From an uncultured Bacteroidaceae bacterium (GTDB taxonomy: Bacteria > Bacteroidota > Bacteroidia > Bacteroidales > Bacteroidaceae): a stretch of DNA of 43,129 bases. Both the position numbers and the translations under genes were made by a program. The notes beneath the pieces are model-generated. The model saw only the letters and a list, made by a program, of their open reading frames with translations. It was not told where the DNA came from and did no database searches. The stretch is taken from positions 1 to 43,129 of the forward strand of contig CAJOLI010000006.1 of NCBI GenBank assembly GCA_905235285.1, written 5' to 3'. Of this stretch, positions 31,756-39,752 are shown piece after piece (the stretch's first letter is position 1; every line of letters begins with the position of its first letter).

Positions 31756-33015
31756 ATGGACGCAAAAGACCTTCAACCTATAAAACAGCGATATGGCATC
31801 GTGGGCAACTGCGAGGCCTTGAACCACGCTATTGACACGGCCCTGCAGGTGGCCAAGACAGACCTCTCGGTGCTCATCACCGGCGAGAGTGGCGTGGGCA
31901 AGGAAATCGTACCTCGGATGATTCACGACAACAGCCTGCGTCGCATGCGTAAGTATTTCGCTATCAACTGCGGAAGCATACCCGAAGGCACCATCGACAG
32001 CGAACTCTTTGGCCATGAGAAAGGCGCTTTCACAGGAGCTATTGGCGAGCATGAGGGATATTTCGGCGCGGCCGACGGCGGTACCCTCTTCCTCGACGAA
32101 GTAGGCGAGCTGCCACTGAGTACTCAGGCTCGTCTGTTACGTGTTCTCGAGAACGGTGAATACATCCGTGTTGGCTCGAGTGAAGTGCGTAAGACCAATG
32201 TCCGCGTCGTAGCAGCCACGAACGTCAATATTCAGATGGCCATCCGCGACGGCAAGTTCCGCGAGGACCTTTTCTACCGCCTCAACACTATTCCCATCAA
32301 AATGCCTCCCTTGCGTGAGCGCGGCGATGATATACTTTTGCTCTTTAAGAAGTTCGCAATGGAGATAGCCGCCAAATACCAGATGCCAGAGCGCATAACG
32401 CTCTCGCCTGAGGCCGAGGAGGTTATGAAACGCTACAAATGGCCTGGCAACGTGCGGCAACTGAAAAACATCACGGAACAGATGTCAATCCTCATGCGCG
32501 ACTCCAGGGTCGTGACCCCCGCAGTGCTTTCCGACTACGAGATTTGGCCCACAATAGAGGAGAACGGAGGACTCGTCCGTGTCAGTCAGACCTCGTCAGG
32601 TGCGCACTCCTATGCCAGCGAACGTGAGATGTTGTTCCAGATGATCAATGCCCTGCACAGGGAGGTCAGCGACCTGAAGCAGCAACTCTCGACGATGTCC
32701 GCGACTCCCGCCAATACGGTTCACGTGGCAGCGGGCGTTCCCGTGACCAATGTCGAGGTTGTGCCTATCCTTACACATCCTAATCCGCAGCCGTCGCACA
32801 TCGCCGATAATCAATCGAGCCGCCACGACGACGCAACGCCCTATGCCGAGGAATACGTCGAGGAATCACTCTCAATCGATGAGCAGGAGAAACGCCTCAT
32901 CATCAAAGCACTGGAGAAGAACCGAGGCCGAAGGAAGAAGGCTGCCGAGGAGCTTCATATCAGTGAACGAACCCTTTACCGTAAGATTAAAGAATATGGG
33001 TTGGAAGAAATGTAA
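31756..33015 (+). CDS. Sigma-54-interacting transcriptional regulator (AAA+, Fis-type HTH)
   Basis: 419 residues. There is no receiver or other sensory domain: the AAA+ domain starts by about residue 15. Walker A GESGVGKE (about 45-52), the sigma54-contact loop GAFTGA (about 92-97), Walker B GGTLFLDEVGEL, the Arg-finger region LFYRLNTIPIKMPPLRER, a variable linker of about 100 residues and a C-terminal Fis-type HTH (RRKKAAEELHISERTLYRKI). It would activate RpoN-dependent promoters by ATP hydrolysis. Without a receiver its control must come from expression level, a partner or ligand binding. It sits between pdxA (2 bp) and lptE (20-bp overlap). Confidence 0.95.
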   Translation: MDAKDLQPIKQRYGIVGNCEALNHAIDTALQVAKTDLSVLITGESGVGKEIVPRMIHDNSLRRMRKYFAINCGSIPEGTIDSELFGHEKGAFTGAIGEHEGYFGAADGGTLFLDEVGELPLSTQARLLRVLENGEYIRVGSSEVRKTNVRVVAATNVNIQMAIRDGKFREDLFYRLNTIPIKMPPLRERGDDILLLFKKFAMEIAAKYQMPERITLSPEAEEVMKRYKWPGNVRQLKNITEQMSILMRDSRVVTPAVLSDYEIWPTIEENGGLVRVSQTSSGAHSYASEREMLFQMINALHREVSDLKQQLSTMSATPANTVHVAAGVPVTNVEVVPILTHPNPQPSHIADNQSSRHDDATPYAEEYVEESLSIDEQEKRLIIKALEKNRGRRKKAAEELHISERTLYRKIKEYGLEEM

Positions 33016-33535
33016 TAAGAAGGTGTCAGAACTCGCTCGCATCATAGCCGCTTGTATGGCATCATTCATCATAGCCTCGTGTGCCATCAGCTATCGCTTC
33101 AACGGTGCCAGCATAGACTACACCAAGACTAAGACCATACAAATAGACCAGTTCCCCATACGTTCGGCTTACGTCTGGGCACCTATGCAGTCGATTTTCA
33201 ACAACCGCCTTACTGACATCTTTGCGCAGCAGACTAAGCTGCAGCAGGTCAAGCGTGGCGGCGACCTCGTCATCTCTGGAGAGATAACGGGCTTCGACCA
33301 GTTCAACAAGGGTGTCGGCAGCGATGGCTACAGCTCGCAGGTGCAGCTTAAGATGACCGTCAACGTCCGTTTCACCAACAACAAGAACCACAAGGAAGAC
33401 TTCGAGCGGCAGTTCTCGGCCACAACCGAATACGATGCTACGCAGCAGCTCGTCAATGTGCAGGAGGAGCTTGTCACTCAGATGACAAAGGATATCACCG
33501 ATCAGATATTCAACGCTACCGTAGCCAACTGGTAG
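32996..33535 (+). CDS. lptE: LptE family lipoprotein
   Basis: 179 residues starting at ATG 32996, inside the last 20 bp of the activator gene in another frame. This start gives a basic N-region and hydrophobic core ending IIASCAIS, a lipobox with Cys about 29. After it, YRFNGASIDYTKTKTIQIDQ and the segment DLVISGEITGFDQ match Bacteroidetes LptE-like proteins. LptE plugs the LptD barrel that places lipopolysaccharide in the outer membrane. An internal Met at 33056 is an alternative start but would remove most of the N-region. Confidence 0.88.
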   Translation: MGWKKCNKKVSELARIIAACMASFIIASCAISYRFNGASIDYTKTKTIQIDQFPIRSAYVWAPMQSIFNNRLTDIFAQQTKLQQVKRGGDLVISGEITGFDQFNKGVGSDGYSSQVQLKMTVNVRFTNNKNHKEDFERQFSATTEYDATQQLVNVQEELVTQMTKDITDQIFNATVANW

Positions 33536-33561
33536 CCGAACCGCAGAGAAAAACCATAGCT

Positions 33562-34383
33562 ATGCAATCATTAACAGCTTACATAAAGAACCCCGGACTA
33601 ATAGATGCCGCAGCTTTATCCGAACTGGAGGAACTCGTGGAGCGCTATCCTGCATTCCAAGCGGCACGACTGCTCCGCCTCCGTGGCCTCTACCAGCTTC
33701 AGGACGAGCGCTTCGGTCAAGAACTGAGCCGTGCGGCCATCTTCATGCCAGACCGCCAGCGCCTTTTTGAGCTTTTTGAGTCCGATGTGCTCCAGGCCGC
33801 AATTGCGGCCGACACAGCAGCGCCTACTTCTGAAGGCGGCAAACATGAGAGCCAACCGACCGATCGAACCCTTGCGCTCATTGACACGTTCCTGGGTGCG
33901 CAGCCGCAGCAACCCAAACCCAGGAAGCCACGTCCTCACGAGGCGACGGTAGACTATACGGCCTATCTGCTGCAACTCGATGATGTCCAGCCTGAAGACA
34001 TAAGTACCCCAGCAACGGCATCATCGACAGAAGCGCGGCAGCCGCAAACTCAAAGTATGGCTGCCACAGCACCAACGGCTGAAACGCAGGACGGTTCTCC
34101 GTTGGCACCTGCCGTCCAGACACCAGTGTCAGACACCGCAGCCTCATCAGTTGACGATATCGACGACGACGAGCAGCAAACCGACACGTCAGACACCTAT
34201 TTTACTGAGACTTTGGCTCGGATTTACATAAAACAAGGCAAATATGCTAAGGCAATTGAAATAATTCGGCGAATAAGTTTGCTTTATCCGCAAAAAAACC
34301 GTTACTTTGCAGACCAAATCCGGTTCCTTGAGAAACTTTTGCTCAACGAGAGCCATAAACCAGCGCCTGAAACGGCAGAATAA
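33562..34383 (+). CDS. TPR-like hypothetical protein
   Basis: 273 residues, unnamed. N-terminal helices (AALSELEELVERYPAFQAAR) look like a short repeat domain. A Ser/Thr/Ala/Gln/Pro-rich and acidic linker covers about 85-210. The C-terminus has one clear tetratricopeptide-like repeat (YFTETLARIYIKQGKYAKAI, then EIIRRISLLYPQKNRYFADQ). No signal peptide, so it is probably cytoplasmic. Bacteroidetes genomes commonly keep a protein of this shape between lptE and secG, suggesting a role near the secretion or envelope machinery, but the function is not known. Confidence 0.88.
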   Translation: MQSLTAYIKNPGLIDAAALSELEELVERYPAFQAARLLRLRGLYQLQDERFGQELSRAAIFMPDRQRLFELFESDVLQAAIAADTAAPTSEGGKHESQPTDRTLALIDTFLGAQPQQPKPRKPRPHEATVDYTAYLLQLDDVQPEDISTPATASSTEARQPQTQSMAATAPTAETQDGSPLAPAVQTPVSDTAASSVDDIDDDEQQTDTSDTYFTETLARIYIKQGKYAKAIEIIRRISLLYPQKNRYFADQIRFLEKLLLNESHKPAPETAE

Positions 34384-34418
34384 ACTGAGTGTTAACAACT
34401 AAAAATATCTAAACAAAA

Positions 34419-34796
34419 ATGTACAATCTATTAGTTATCCTTGTGGTCATCGCATCAATCTTCATGTGTCTCATCGTGCTCATCCAGGAGTCGAAGGGCG
34501 GAGGTCTTGCCAGCGGCTTTGCCAGCGGCAATCAGGTGATGGGCGTGCGTAAGACCACCGACGTCATCGAGAAACTTACATGGAGCTTGGCTGCCGCAAT
34601 GGTAGTCTTCAGCGTTCTCTCTGTCTTCTTCATCCCGCGTGCTACAGGCGACTCATCCGTCATGGAAGGCGCTGCCACCGAGCAGAAGGCCACAGCGCCG
34701 ACGAATCTGCCTGGCATTCCGGCAACCGACGTACAGGAGACACCCGCTGCTGAGGCTCCCGCTACGGAAGCTCCTACGGAAGCACCTGCTAACTAA
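34419..34796 (+). CDS. secG: Preprotein translocase subunit SecG
   Basis: 125 residues. Two TM helices (about 2-24 and 50-72) flank the conserved loop LIQESKGGGLASGF. The tail from about 80 is Ala/Pro/Thr/Glu-rich, as in other Bacteroidetes SecG proteins. SecG is the auxiliary subunit of the SecYEG channel. It closes the lptE/TPR group and lies only 3 bp before a GH115 gene. Confidence 0.97.
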   Translation: MYNLLVILVVIASIFMCLIVLIQESKGGGLASGFASGNQVMGVRKTTDVIEKLTWSLAAAMVVFSVLSVFFIPRATGDSSVMEGAATEQKATAPTNLPGIPATDVQETPAAEAPATEAPTEAPAN

Positions 34797-34799
34797 GCC

Positions 34800-37232
34800 A
34801 TGCGCTTCATGACAGGCTCCACAATTAAACGTTCAGCCTCGACGCTTGTCGGGGCCATGATAGCGCTGACCATGCAGGCCAGCGCTTTCGTTTTAAGATA
34901 CTCGGCACCTGCAGCTGCGTCGGTGAGTGCCGATGAGGAGGCCGTGGTGCTCACCGCTGTCGACCTCCTGCAGTCCGACCTTCAGCGTGTGTTGGGCACA
35001 ACGCTTGAGATTGGTGATCGTGATGCAAAAATCATAATAGGCACCATCGGTGGGGGCAATGCCAAGCGTATCGCCAAGGCTGGTGTCGACCTGTCGTATC
35101 TCGAAGGTCGTAGTCAGGCGTTTGTCATGACCGTGACTGCCGACGGACAACTCGTCATTGCAGGAAGCGACGCCGCAGGTACTGCCTATGGCGTCATCGA
35201 GCTTACGCGCCAGTTGGGGGTCTCGCCCTGGGAATGGTGGGCCGATGTGGAGCCTGAGATACGTCCAGAGTTTATCCTGCCCGAAGGCTATAGCACTCAG
35301 CAGTCGCCTGATGTACTCTTCCGGGGAATCTTTATCAACGATGAGGATTTCGGGCTGCTGCCGTGGGCCGTCTTTACCAATGAGCCCAACAGTATAGGAG
35401 CTATAGGTCCACGAACTACCGAGCGCATCTTCCAGCTTATGTTGCGCCTGCGTGCTAACCTCTATTGGCCGCCTATGCACGAACAGACATTGCCTTTCTT
35501 CTTCACCGAAGGCAATGCCGAACTGGCCAAGCGTTATGGCATCTATATCGGCTCGAGTCATTGTGAACCTATGGCCTGCGATGTTGCCGGCGAATGGCCG
35601 CGACGCGGGCAAGGCGACTACAACTGGGCCACGAACAGCGCTGCCGTCACTGCTTTCTGGGAGCGACGCGTAGCTGAGACGGCAGGTCTGCCAATGGTCT
35701 ATACCCTTGGTATGCGAGGCGTTCACGATGGTGCGATGCAAGGCTACAGCGATGCAGCCGAGAGCCGTCAGGCCCTCGAGCAGGTCATCACTGCCCAGCG
35801 TGCTCTCTTGGGCAAGTACCTCACCAAGTCGTTATATATGGTGCCGCAGGTGTTCATTCCCTATAAGGAGGTTATGGAGCAGTACAACGCCGGACTACAT
35901 GTGCCCGACGATGTTACGTTGATGTGGCCCGACGATAACTTCGGATACATAAGACACTTCCCTAATGAGCGGGAGCGTGCCCGTTCAGGCGGCAATGGTG
36001 TCTACTATCATGTCTCCTACTGGGGACGTCCCCACGACTATCTTTGGCTTGGCACAGCAAGCCCCTTCCTCATGTTCCAGCAACTTTCGGAGGCCGCCTA
36101 CCACGGGGCATCGCGCATGTGGGTGCTTAATGTAGGCGACATCAAGCCGGCGGAGTATCAGATTTCGCTCTTCATGGACATGGCTTGGAACCTCGAGGCG
36201 GTGCGCCAACTGTCGGTGGGCAAGCATATTGAAGAATTCGTGGCAACAAACGTAGGGCGCGATGTGGCCCGCCTCTTGTCGATTTACCTCAAGGAGCATT
36301 ATCATTTGGCCTTTCAATGCAAACCTGAGCACCTGGCCGGCACGCGTGTTGAAGAACCGCAGGGTGGTACGGTCAACTGGTCGGCCGTCCGCGATATGCC
36401 TTGGAGTGAAAAGAAAATACGGCATCGCCTTTCGCGCTACGACCTCATGCAACGCAACATTCGTTGGCTGTCTGACAGCGTGCGCCGCACTCATCCGGCC
36501 CGCTATGATGCTTTCTTCCAACTCGTTGAATATCCCATCATGTGTGCGGCTTTACAGAACGAGAAGTTCATGTGCGCACAGCTCGCCCGACATGGTATCA
36601 GCTACCTTTCGCGCGAGAACGTACAGCAGACTTGGCAACGCTCAGACAATGCCCACAACCGCATACAGCAGCTCACCGTTCAGTACAATGCGCTGCGAGG
36701 TGGCAAGTGGCAAGGCATCATGAGTTCTAATCCACGCCAACTCTCGGTGTTCCAGCCTGTTCCTCACATTGCCGTGCCCGATAAATTGGCCACCGAGGTG
36801 CCTACGATAGCATCTTTCTATGGAGCGTCATACAACGCATCGTCGTTCAACGGCAGCTCGGTGCTCGACCCGGTCTTGGGGCTCGGTGCCAGCATACGTG
36901 CTATGCCAGTGCCCAAGGACTGCAACCTCACCTATTCCTTCCAGTACGCATTCCCTGCTTCGCAGAGGCGTGTCGAAGTGGAGATTCATATGCTACCGAC
37001 TCACCCAATCGAGGAGCGTCAACGCTTTAGTCTCTCGTTGGACGGCTCGTCGCCCATGATGTTTACCTACAATACAGAGGGCCGCAGCGAGCAGTGGAAG
37101 CAGAATGTGCAGCAAAACTTTGCCGTCGTGAAGGCCTCTTTGCCTGTGTCAAAGGCCAGCGGAGAGCATAATCTCGTCTTCGAGGCTCTTGACGAAGGGG
37201 TAGTGGTCGATGAGATTTTTATTAGGAAATAG
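34800..37232 (+). CDS. GH115 family glycosidase (putative alpha-glucuronidase)
   Basis: 810 residues. The signal peptide is about 1-30 (VGAMIALTMQASAF). GH115 features: AGSDAAGTAYGVIELTRQLG, SPWEWWADVEP, FRGIFINDEDFGLLPWA, LRLRANLYWPPMHEQ, YGIYIGSSHCEPM, YTLGMRGVHDGAM and MWPDDNFGYIRHFPN. The C-terminal about 130 residues form a beta-rich domain. The family removes (methyl)glucuronic acid from xylan, also at internal positions. It is co-oriented and 3 bp from secG, inside a housekeeping neighbourhood with no other xylan gene in view. It may be cotranscribed with secG. Confidence 0.93.
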   Translation: MRFMTGSTIKRSASTLVGAMIALTMQASAFVLRYSAPAAASVSADEEAVVLTAVDLLQSDLQRVLGTTLEIGDRDAKIIIGTIGGGNAKRIAKAGVDLSYLEGRSQAFVMTVTADGQLVIAGSDAAGTAYGVIELTRQLGVSPWEWWADVEPEIRPEFILPEGYSTQQSPDVLFRGIFINDEDFGLLPWAVFTNEPNSIGAIGPRTTERIFQLMLRLRANLYWPPMHEQTLPFFFTEGNAELAKRYGIYIGSSHCEPMACDVAGEWPRRGQGDYNWATNSAAVTAFWERRVAETAGLPMVYTLGMRGVHDGAMQGYSDAAESRQALEQVITAQRALLGKYLTKSLYMVPQVFIPYKEVMEQYNAGLHVPDDVTLMWPDDNFGYIRHFPNERERARSGGNGVYYHVSYWGRPHDYLWLGTASPFLMFQQLSEAAYHGASRMWVLNVGDIKPAEYQISLFMDMAWNLEAVRQLSVGKHIEEFVATNVGRDVARLLSIYLKEHYHLAFQCKPEHLAGTRVEEPQGGTVNWSAVRDMPWSEKKIRHRLSRYDLMQRNIRWLSDSVRRTHPARYDAFFQLVEYPIMCAALQNEKFMCAQLARHGISYLSRENVQQTWQRSDNAHNRIQQLTVQYNALRGGKWQGIMSSNPRQLSVFQPVPHIAVPDKLATEVPTIASFYGASYNASSFNGSSVLDPVLGLGASIRAMPVPKDCNLTYSFQYAFPASQRRVEVEIHMLPTHPIEERQRFSLSLDGSSPMMFTYNTEGRSEQWKQNVQQNFAVVKASLPVSKASGEHNLVFEALDEGVVVDEIFIRK

Positions 37233-37278
37233 TTCGTTATTCATAAGTCTCAAACTCTTTTAATTATTACATATAGCC

Positions 37279-38604
37279 GTGTTTGAAAATCTATCAGAAC
37301 GCCTCGAACGGTCCTTCAAGATATTGAAGGGCGAAGGCAAAATAACAGAGATTAACGTAGCCGAGACTCTGAAGGATGTGCGTCGCGCACTTCTCGATGC
37401 CGACGTCAACTATAAGGTCGCCAAGCAGTTCACAGACACCGTCAAGCAGAAAGCTCTTGGCCAGAACGTCCTCACTGCCGTCAAGCCGCAGCAGATGATG
37501 GTGAAGATAGTTCACGATGAGCTTGCCCAGCTCATGGGCGGCGAGACAGCAGAGCTAAGCCTTAATGGTCACCCCGCCGTCATCCTCATGGCCGGCCTCA
37601 ACGGTGCCGGTAAGACCACTTTTGCCGGCAAACTGGCTAATATGCTTAAGACGAAACGCAACCGCAAGCCTCTGTTGGCGGCCTGCGACGTCTATCGTCC
37701 GGCAGCCATCGAGCAGCTACGGGTGTTGGGCGAGCAGATAGAAGTGCCCGTATATATGGAACTGGAGTCGCAGGACCCCGTGCAGATAGCCCTGAACGCA
37801 ATCCACGAGGCCAAGGCTAAGAGCTACGACACCGTCATCGTCGACACCGCCGGCCGTCTGGCCATCGACGAGAAGCTGATGCAGGAGATAGCAGCCATTA
37901 AGGCAGCTGTCGACCCTGATGAGACGCTCTTTGTGGTCGATGCCATGACGGGTCAGGACGCCGTCAACACGGCCAAGGAGTTCAACGACCGCCTCGACTA
38001 CACCGGCGTTGTCCTCACTAAGCTCGACGGCGACACGCGCGGCGGTGCTGCCCTGTCTATTCGCACCGTTGTCGACAAGCCTATAAAGTTTGTAGGCACG
38101 GGCGAGAAGATGGAAGCCATAGACCCCTTCCACCCCGCGCGTATGGCCGACCGTATCCTCGGTATGGGCGACATCGTCAGCCTCGTGGAGCGCGCTCAAG
38201 AGCAATACGACGAGGAGGAAGCCCGCAGGCTGGAGAAGAAAATCCGTAAGAACCAATTCGACTTCAACGACTTCTACTCCCAGATCCAGCAGATCAAGAA
38301 GATGGGTAACATCAAGGATCTTGCCTCGATGATTCCCGGCGTCGGCAAGGCGTTGAAAGACATCGACATCGACGATGACGCCTTCAAGGGTATCGAAGCC
38401 ATCATATTGTCGATGACGCCTAAGGAACGCAGTCATCCTGATCTGCTGAACACCAGCCGCCGCCGACGTATCGCCGCAGGCTCCGGCACCGATATTCAGG
38501 CCGTCAACCGTCTCATCAAGCAGTTCGATCAGACTCGTAAGATGATGAAGATGGTCACCGACCCCAAGATGGCTCAGATGATGGCCAAGATGCCGAGGAG
38601 GTAA
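37279..38604 (+). CDS. ffh: Signal recognition particle protein Ffh
   Basis: 441 residues, starting at GTG 37279 because the family N-terminus FENLSERLERSFKILKGEG begins there. The NG GTPase domain shows G1 GLNGAGKTTFAGKLA (about 106-120), DVYRPAAIEQLRVLG, G3 DTAGRL, G4 TKLDGDTRGGAALSI and FVGTGEK. The M domain (about 300-441) ends KMVTDPKMAQMMAKMPRR and binds SRP RNA and signal sequences. No SRP RNA gene is seen in this window. It delivers nascent membrane proteins to SecYEG and YidC, both also encoded here. Confidence 0.98.
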   Translation: MFENLSERLERSFKILKGEGKITEINVAETLKDVRRALLDADVNYKVAKQFTDTVKQKALGQNVLTAVKPQQMMVKIVHDELAQLMGGETAELSLNGHPAVILMAGLNGAGKTTFAGKLANMLKTKRNRKPLLAACDVYRPAAIEQLRVLGEQIEVPVYMELESQDPVQIALNAIHEAKAKSYDTVIVDTAGRLAIDEKLMQEIAAIKAAVDPDETLFVVDAMTGQDAVNTAKEFNDRLDYTGVVLTKLDGDTRGGAALSIRTVVDKPIKFVGTGEKMEAIDPFHPARMADRILGMGDIVSLVERAQEQYDEEEARRLEKKIRKNQFDFNDFYSQIQQIKKMGNIKDLASMIPGVGKALKDIDIDDDAFKGIEAIILSMTPKERSHPDLLNTSRRRRIAAGSGTDIQAVNRLIKQFDQTRKMMKMVTDPKMAQMMAKMPRR

Positions 38605-38608
38605 ATTA

Positions 38609-38685
38609 ATGGTTCATGGCTCATGGTTGATGGTTCATGGTTAATGGTTCATGGTTCATGTTTCATGTTTCATGGTTAATGGTTA
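38609..38685. repeat. 7-bp repeat array, 11 units
   Basis: Eleven contiguous heptamers of consensus ATGGTTC/ATGGTTA fill the gap after ffh; only a few bases deviate. The last unit overlaps TACCTTTG, a possible folD promoter box. Confidence 0.9.
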
Positions 38686-38691
38686 CCTTTG
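38684..38691 (+). promoter_or_regulatory. Possible -7 box of folD
   Basis: TACCTTTG matches TAnnTTTG, 55 bp before the folD ATG. No -33 TTTG is clear because the heptamer array occupies that place; copy-number change there might alter promoter spacing. Confidence 0.4.
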
Positions 38692-38746
38692 AACATTGAT
38701 TTCATATTTAAACAAACTTTTTATAACTGCATTTCTATAATTTACT

Positions 38747-39688
38747 ATGGAACAGAATACATCCAGTCAGAAGGATACCGCTCCCTCCCTAACAGGGAGG
38801 GCGGTGGGAGAATTCTCTCTCATCGACGGTAAGGCAACAGCTGCTACTATCAAGGCTGAAATCAAGCAGGAAGTCGAGAACATCGTAGCCGCAGGCGGCA
38901 AGCGCCCTCATCTGGCTGCCATCCTTGTGGGTCACGACGGTGGCTCAGAGACCTACGTTAATAATAAGGTACGCGCGTGTGAGGAGTGCGGTTTCCGCAG
39001 CACGCTGCTGCGCTTCGAGGACGACCTCAGCGAGGCCGATCTTCTGGCAGAGGTAGCACGGCTCAATGCAGACGCCGACATAGACGGCTTCATTGTGCAG
39101 CTGCCACTGCCGCGCCACATCGATGAGCAGAAGGTCATAGAGGCCATCGACTATCGCAAAGATGTCGACGGCTTTCACCCCATCAATGTCGGGCGTATGG
39201 CCATAGGCCTGCCAGCTTTCGTCAGTGCTACGCCCAAGGGCATCCTTGAGCTGCTGCGCCGCTACGGCGTCGCTACCTCGGGTAAGAAGTGCGTCATCCT
39301 CGGCCGTTCGAACATTGTGGGCAAACCATTGTCGCAGCTGATGATGCAGAAAGGCGTCGACGCTACCGTCACCGTCTGCCACTCGCGCTCGACGACCCTG
39401 AAGGAAGAATGTCGCGCGGCCGACATCATCATCGCCGCTATCGGTCAGCCCGCTTTCGTCACGGCTGATATGGTGAAGCCCGGAGCCGTAATCATCGATG
39501 TAGGGACGACGCGCGTGAAGGACGCCAGCCGCGCGCGCGGCTGGCGCCTGCAGGGCGATGTCGACTTTCAGGCCGTGGCGCCCATAGCCTCTCAGATTAC
39601 TCCCGTGCCGGGCGGTGTCGGTCCCATGACAATCTGTATGCTCATGCAGAACACCCTCGCCGCTGCACGCCACGAATACTATAATTAA
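38747..39688 (+). CDS. folD: FolD bifunctional dehydrogenase/cyclohydrolase
   Basis: 313 residues. Catalytic Tyr/Lys region [15 protein letters not shown], then [28 protein letters not shown], the NAD(P)-binding [14 protein letters not shown] and [16 protein letters not shown]. FolD interconverts 5,10-methylene- and 10-formyl-tetrahydrofolate. The family normally begins at about LIDGKATAA; here about 24 extra residues ([20 protein letters not shown] and following) precede it. They are encoded by a GC-rich palindromic repeat (38777-38805), and no alternative start codon lies between the repeat and LIDGK. A terminator follows at 39695. Confidence 0.96.
   Translation: MEQNTSSQKDTAPSLTGRAVGEFSLIDGKATAATIKAEIKQEVENIVAAGGKRPHLAAILVGHDGGSETYVNNKVRACEECGFRSTLLRFEDDLSEADLLAEVARLNADADIDGFIVQLPLPRHIDEQKVIEAIDYRKDVDGFHPINVGRMAIGLPAFVSATPKGILELLRRYGVATSGKKCVILGRSNIVGKPLSQLMMQKGVDATVTVCHSRSTTLKEECRAADIIIAAIGQPAFVTADMVKPGAVIIDVGTTRVKDASRARGWRLQGDVDFQAVAPIASQITPVPGGVGPMTICMLMQNTLAAARHEYYN
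38777..38805. repeat. Palindrome translated in the FolD N-terminus
   Basis: ACCGCTCCCTCCCT (38777-38790), AAC, then AGGGAGGGCGGT (38794-38805) pair with one 2-nt bulge. The repeat encodes the [10 protein letters not shown] part of the N-terminal extension. Confidence 0.7.
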
Positions 39689-39694
39689 ACGAAC

Positions 39695-39745
39695 AAGCCT
39701 CACTAAGTCCCTGGGCAGGAGCTGTTGTGAGGCTTTATTTTTTTT
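39695..39745 (+). terminator. Intrinsic terminator after folD
   Basis: AAGCCTCAC (39695-39703) pairs perfectly with GTGAGGCTT (39727-39735), and a T-rich run TATTTTTTTT follows. The loop is 23 nt. Confidence 0.82.
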
Positions 39746-39752
39746 ATTAGTG

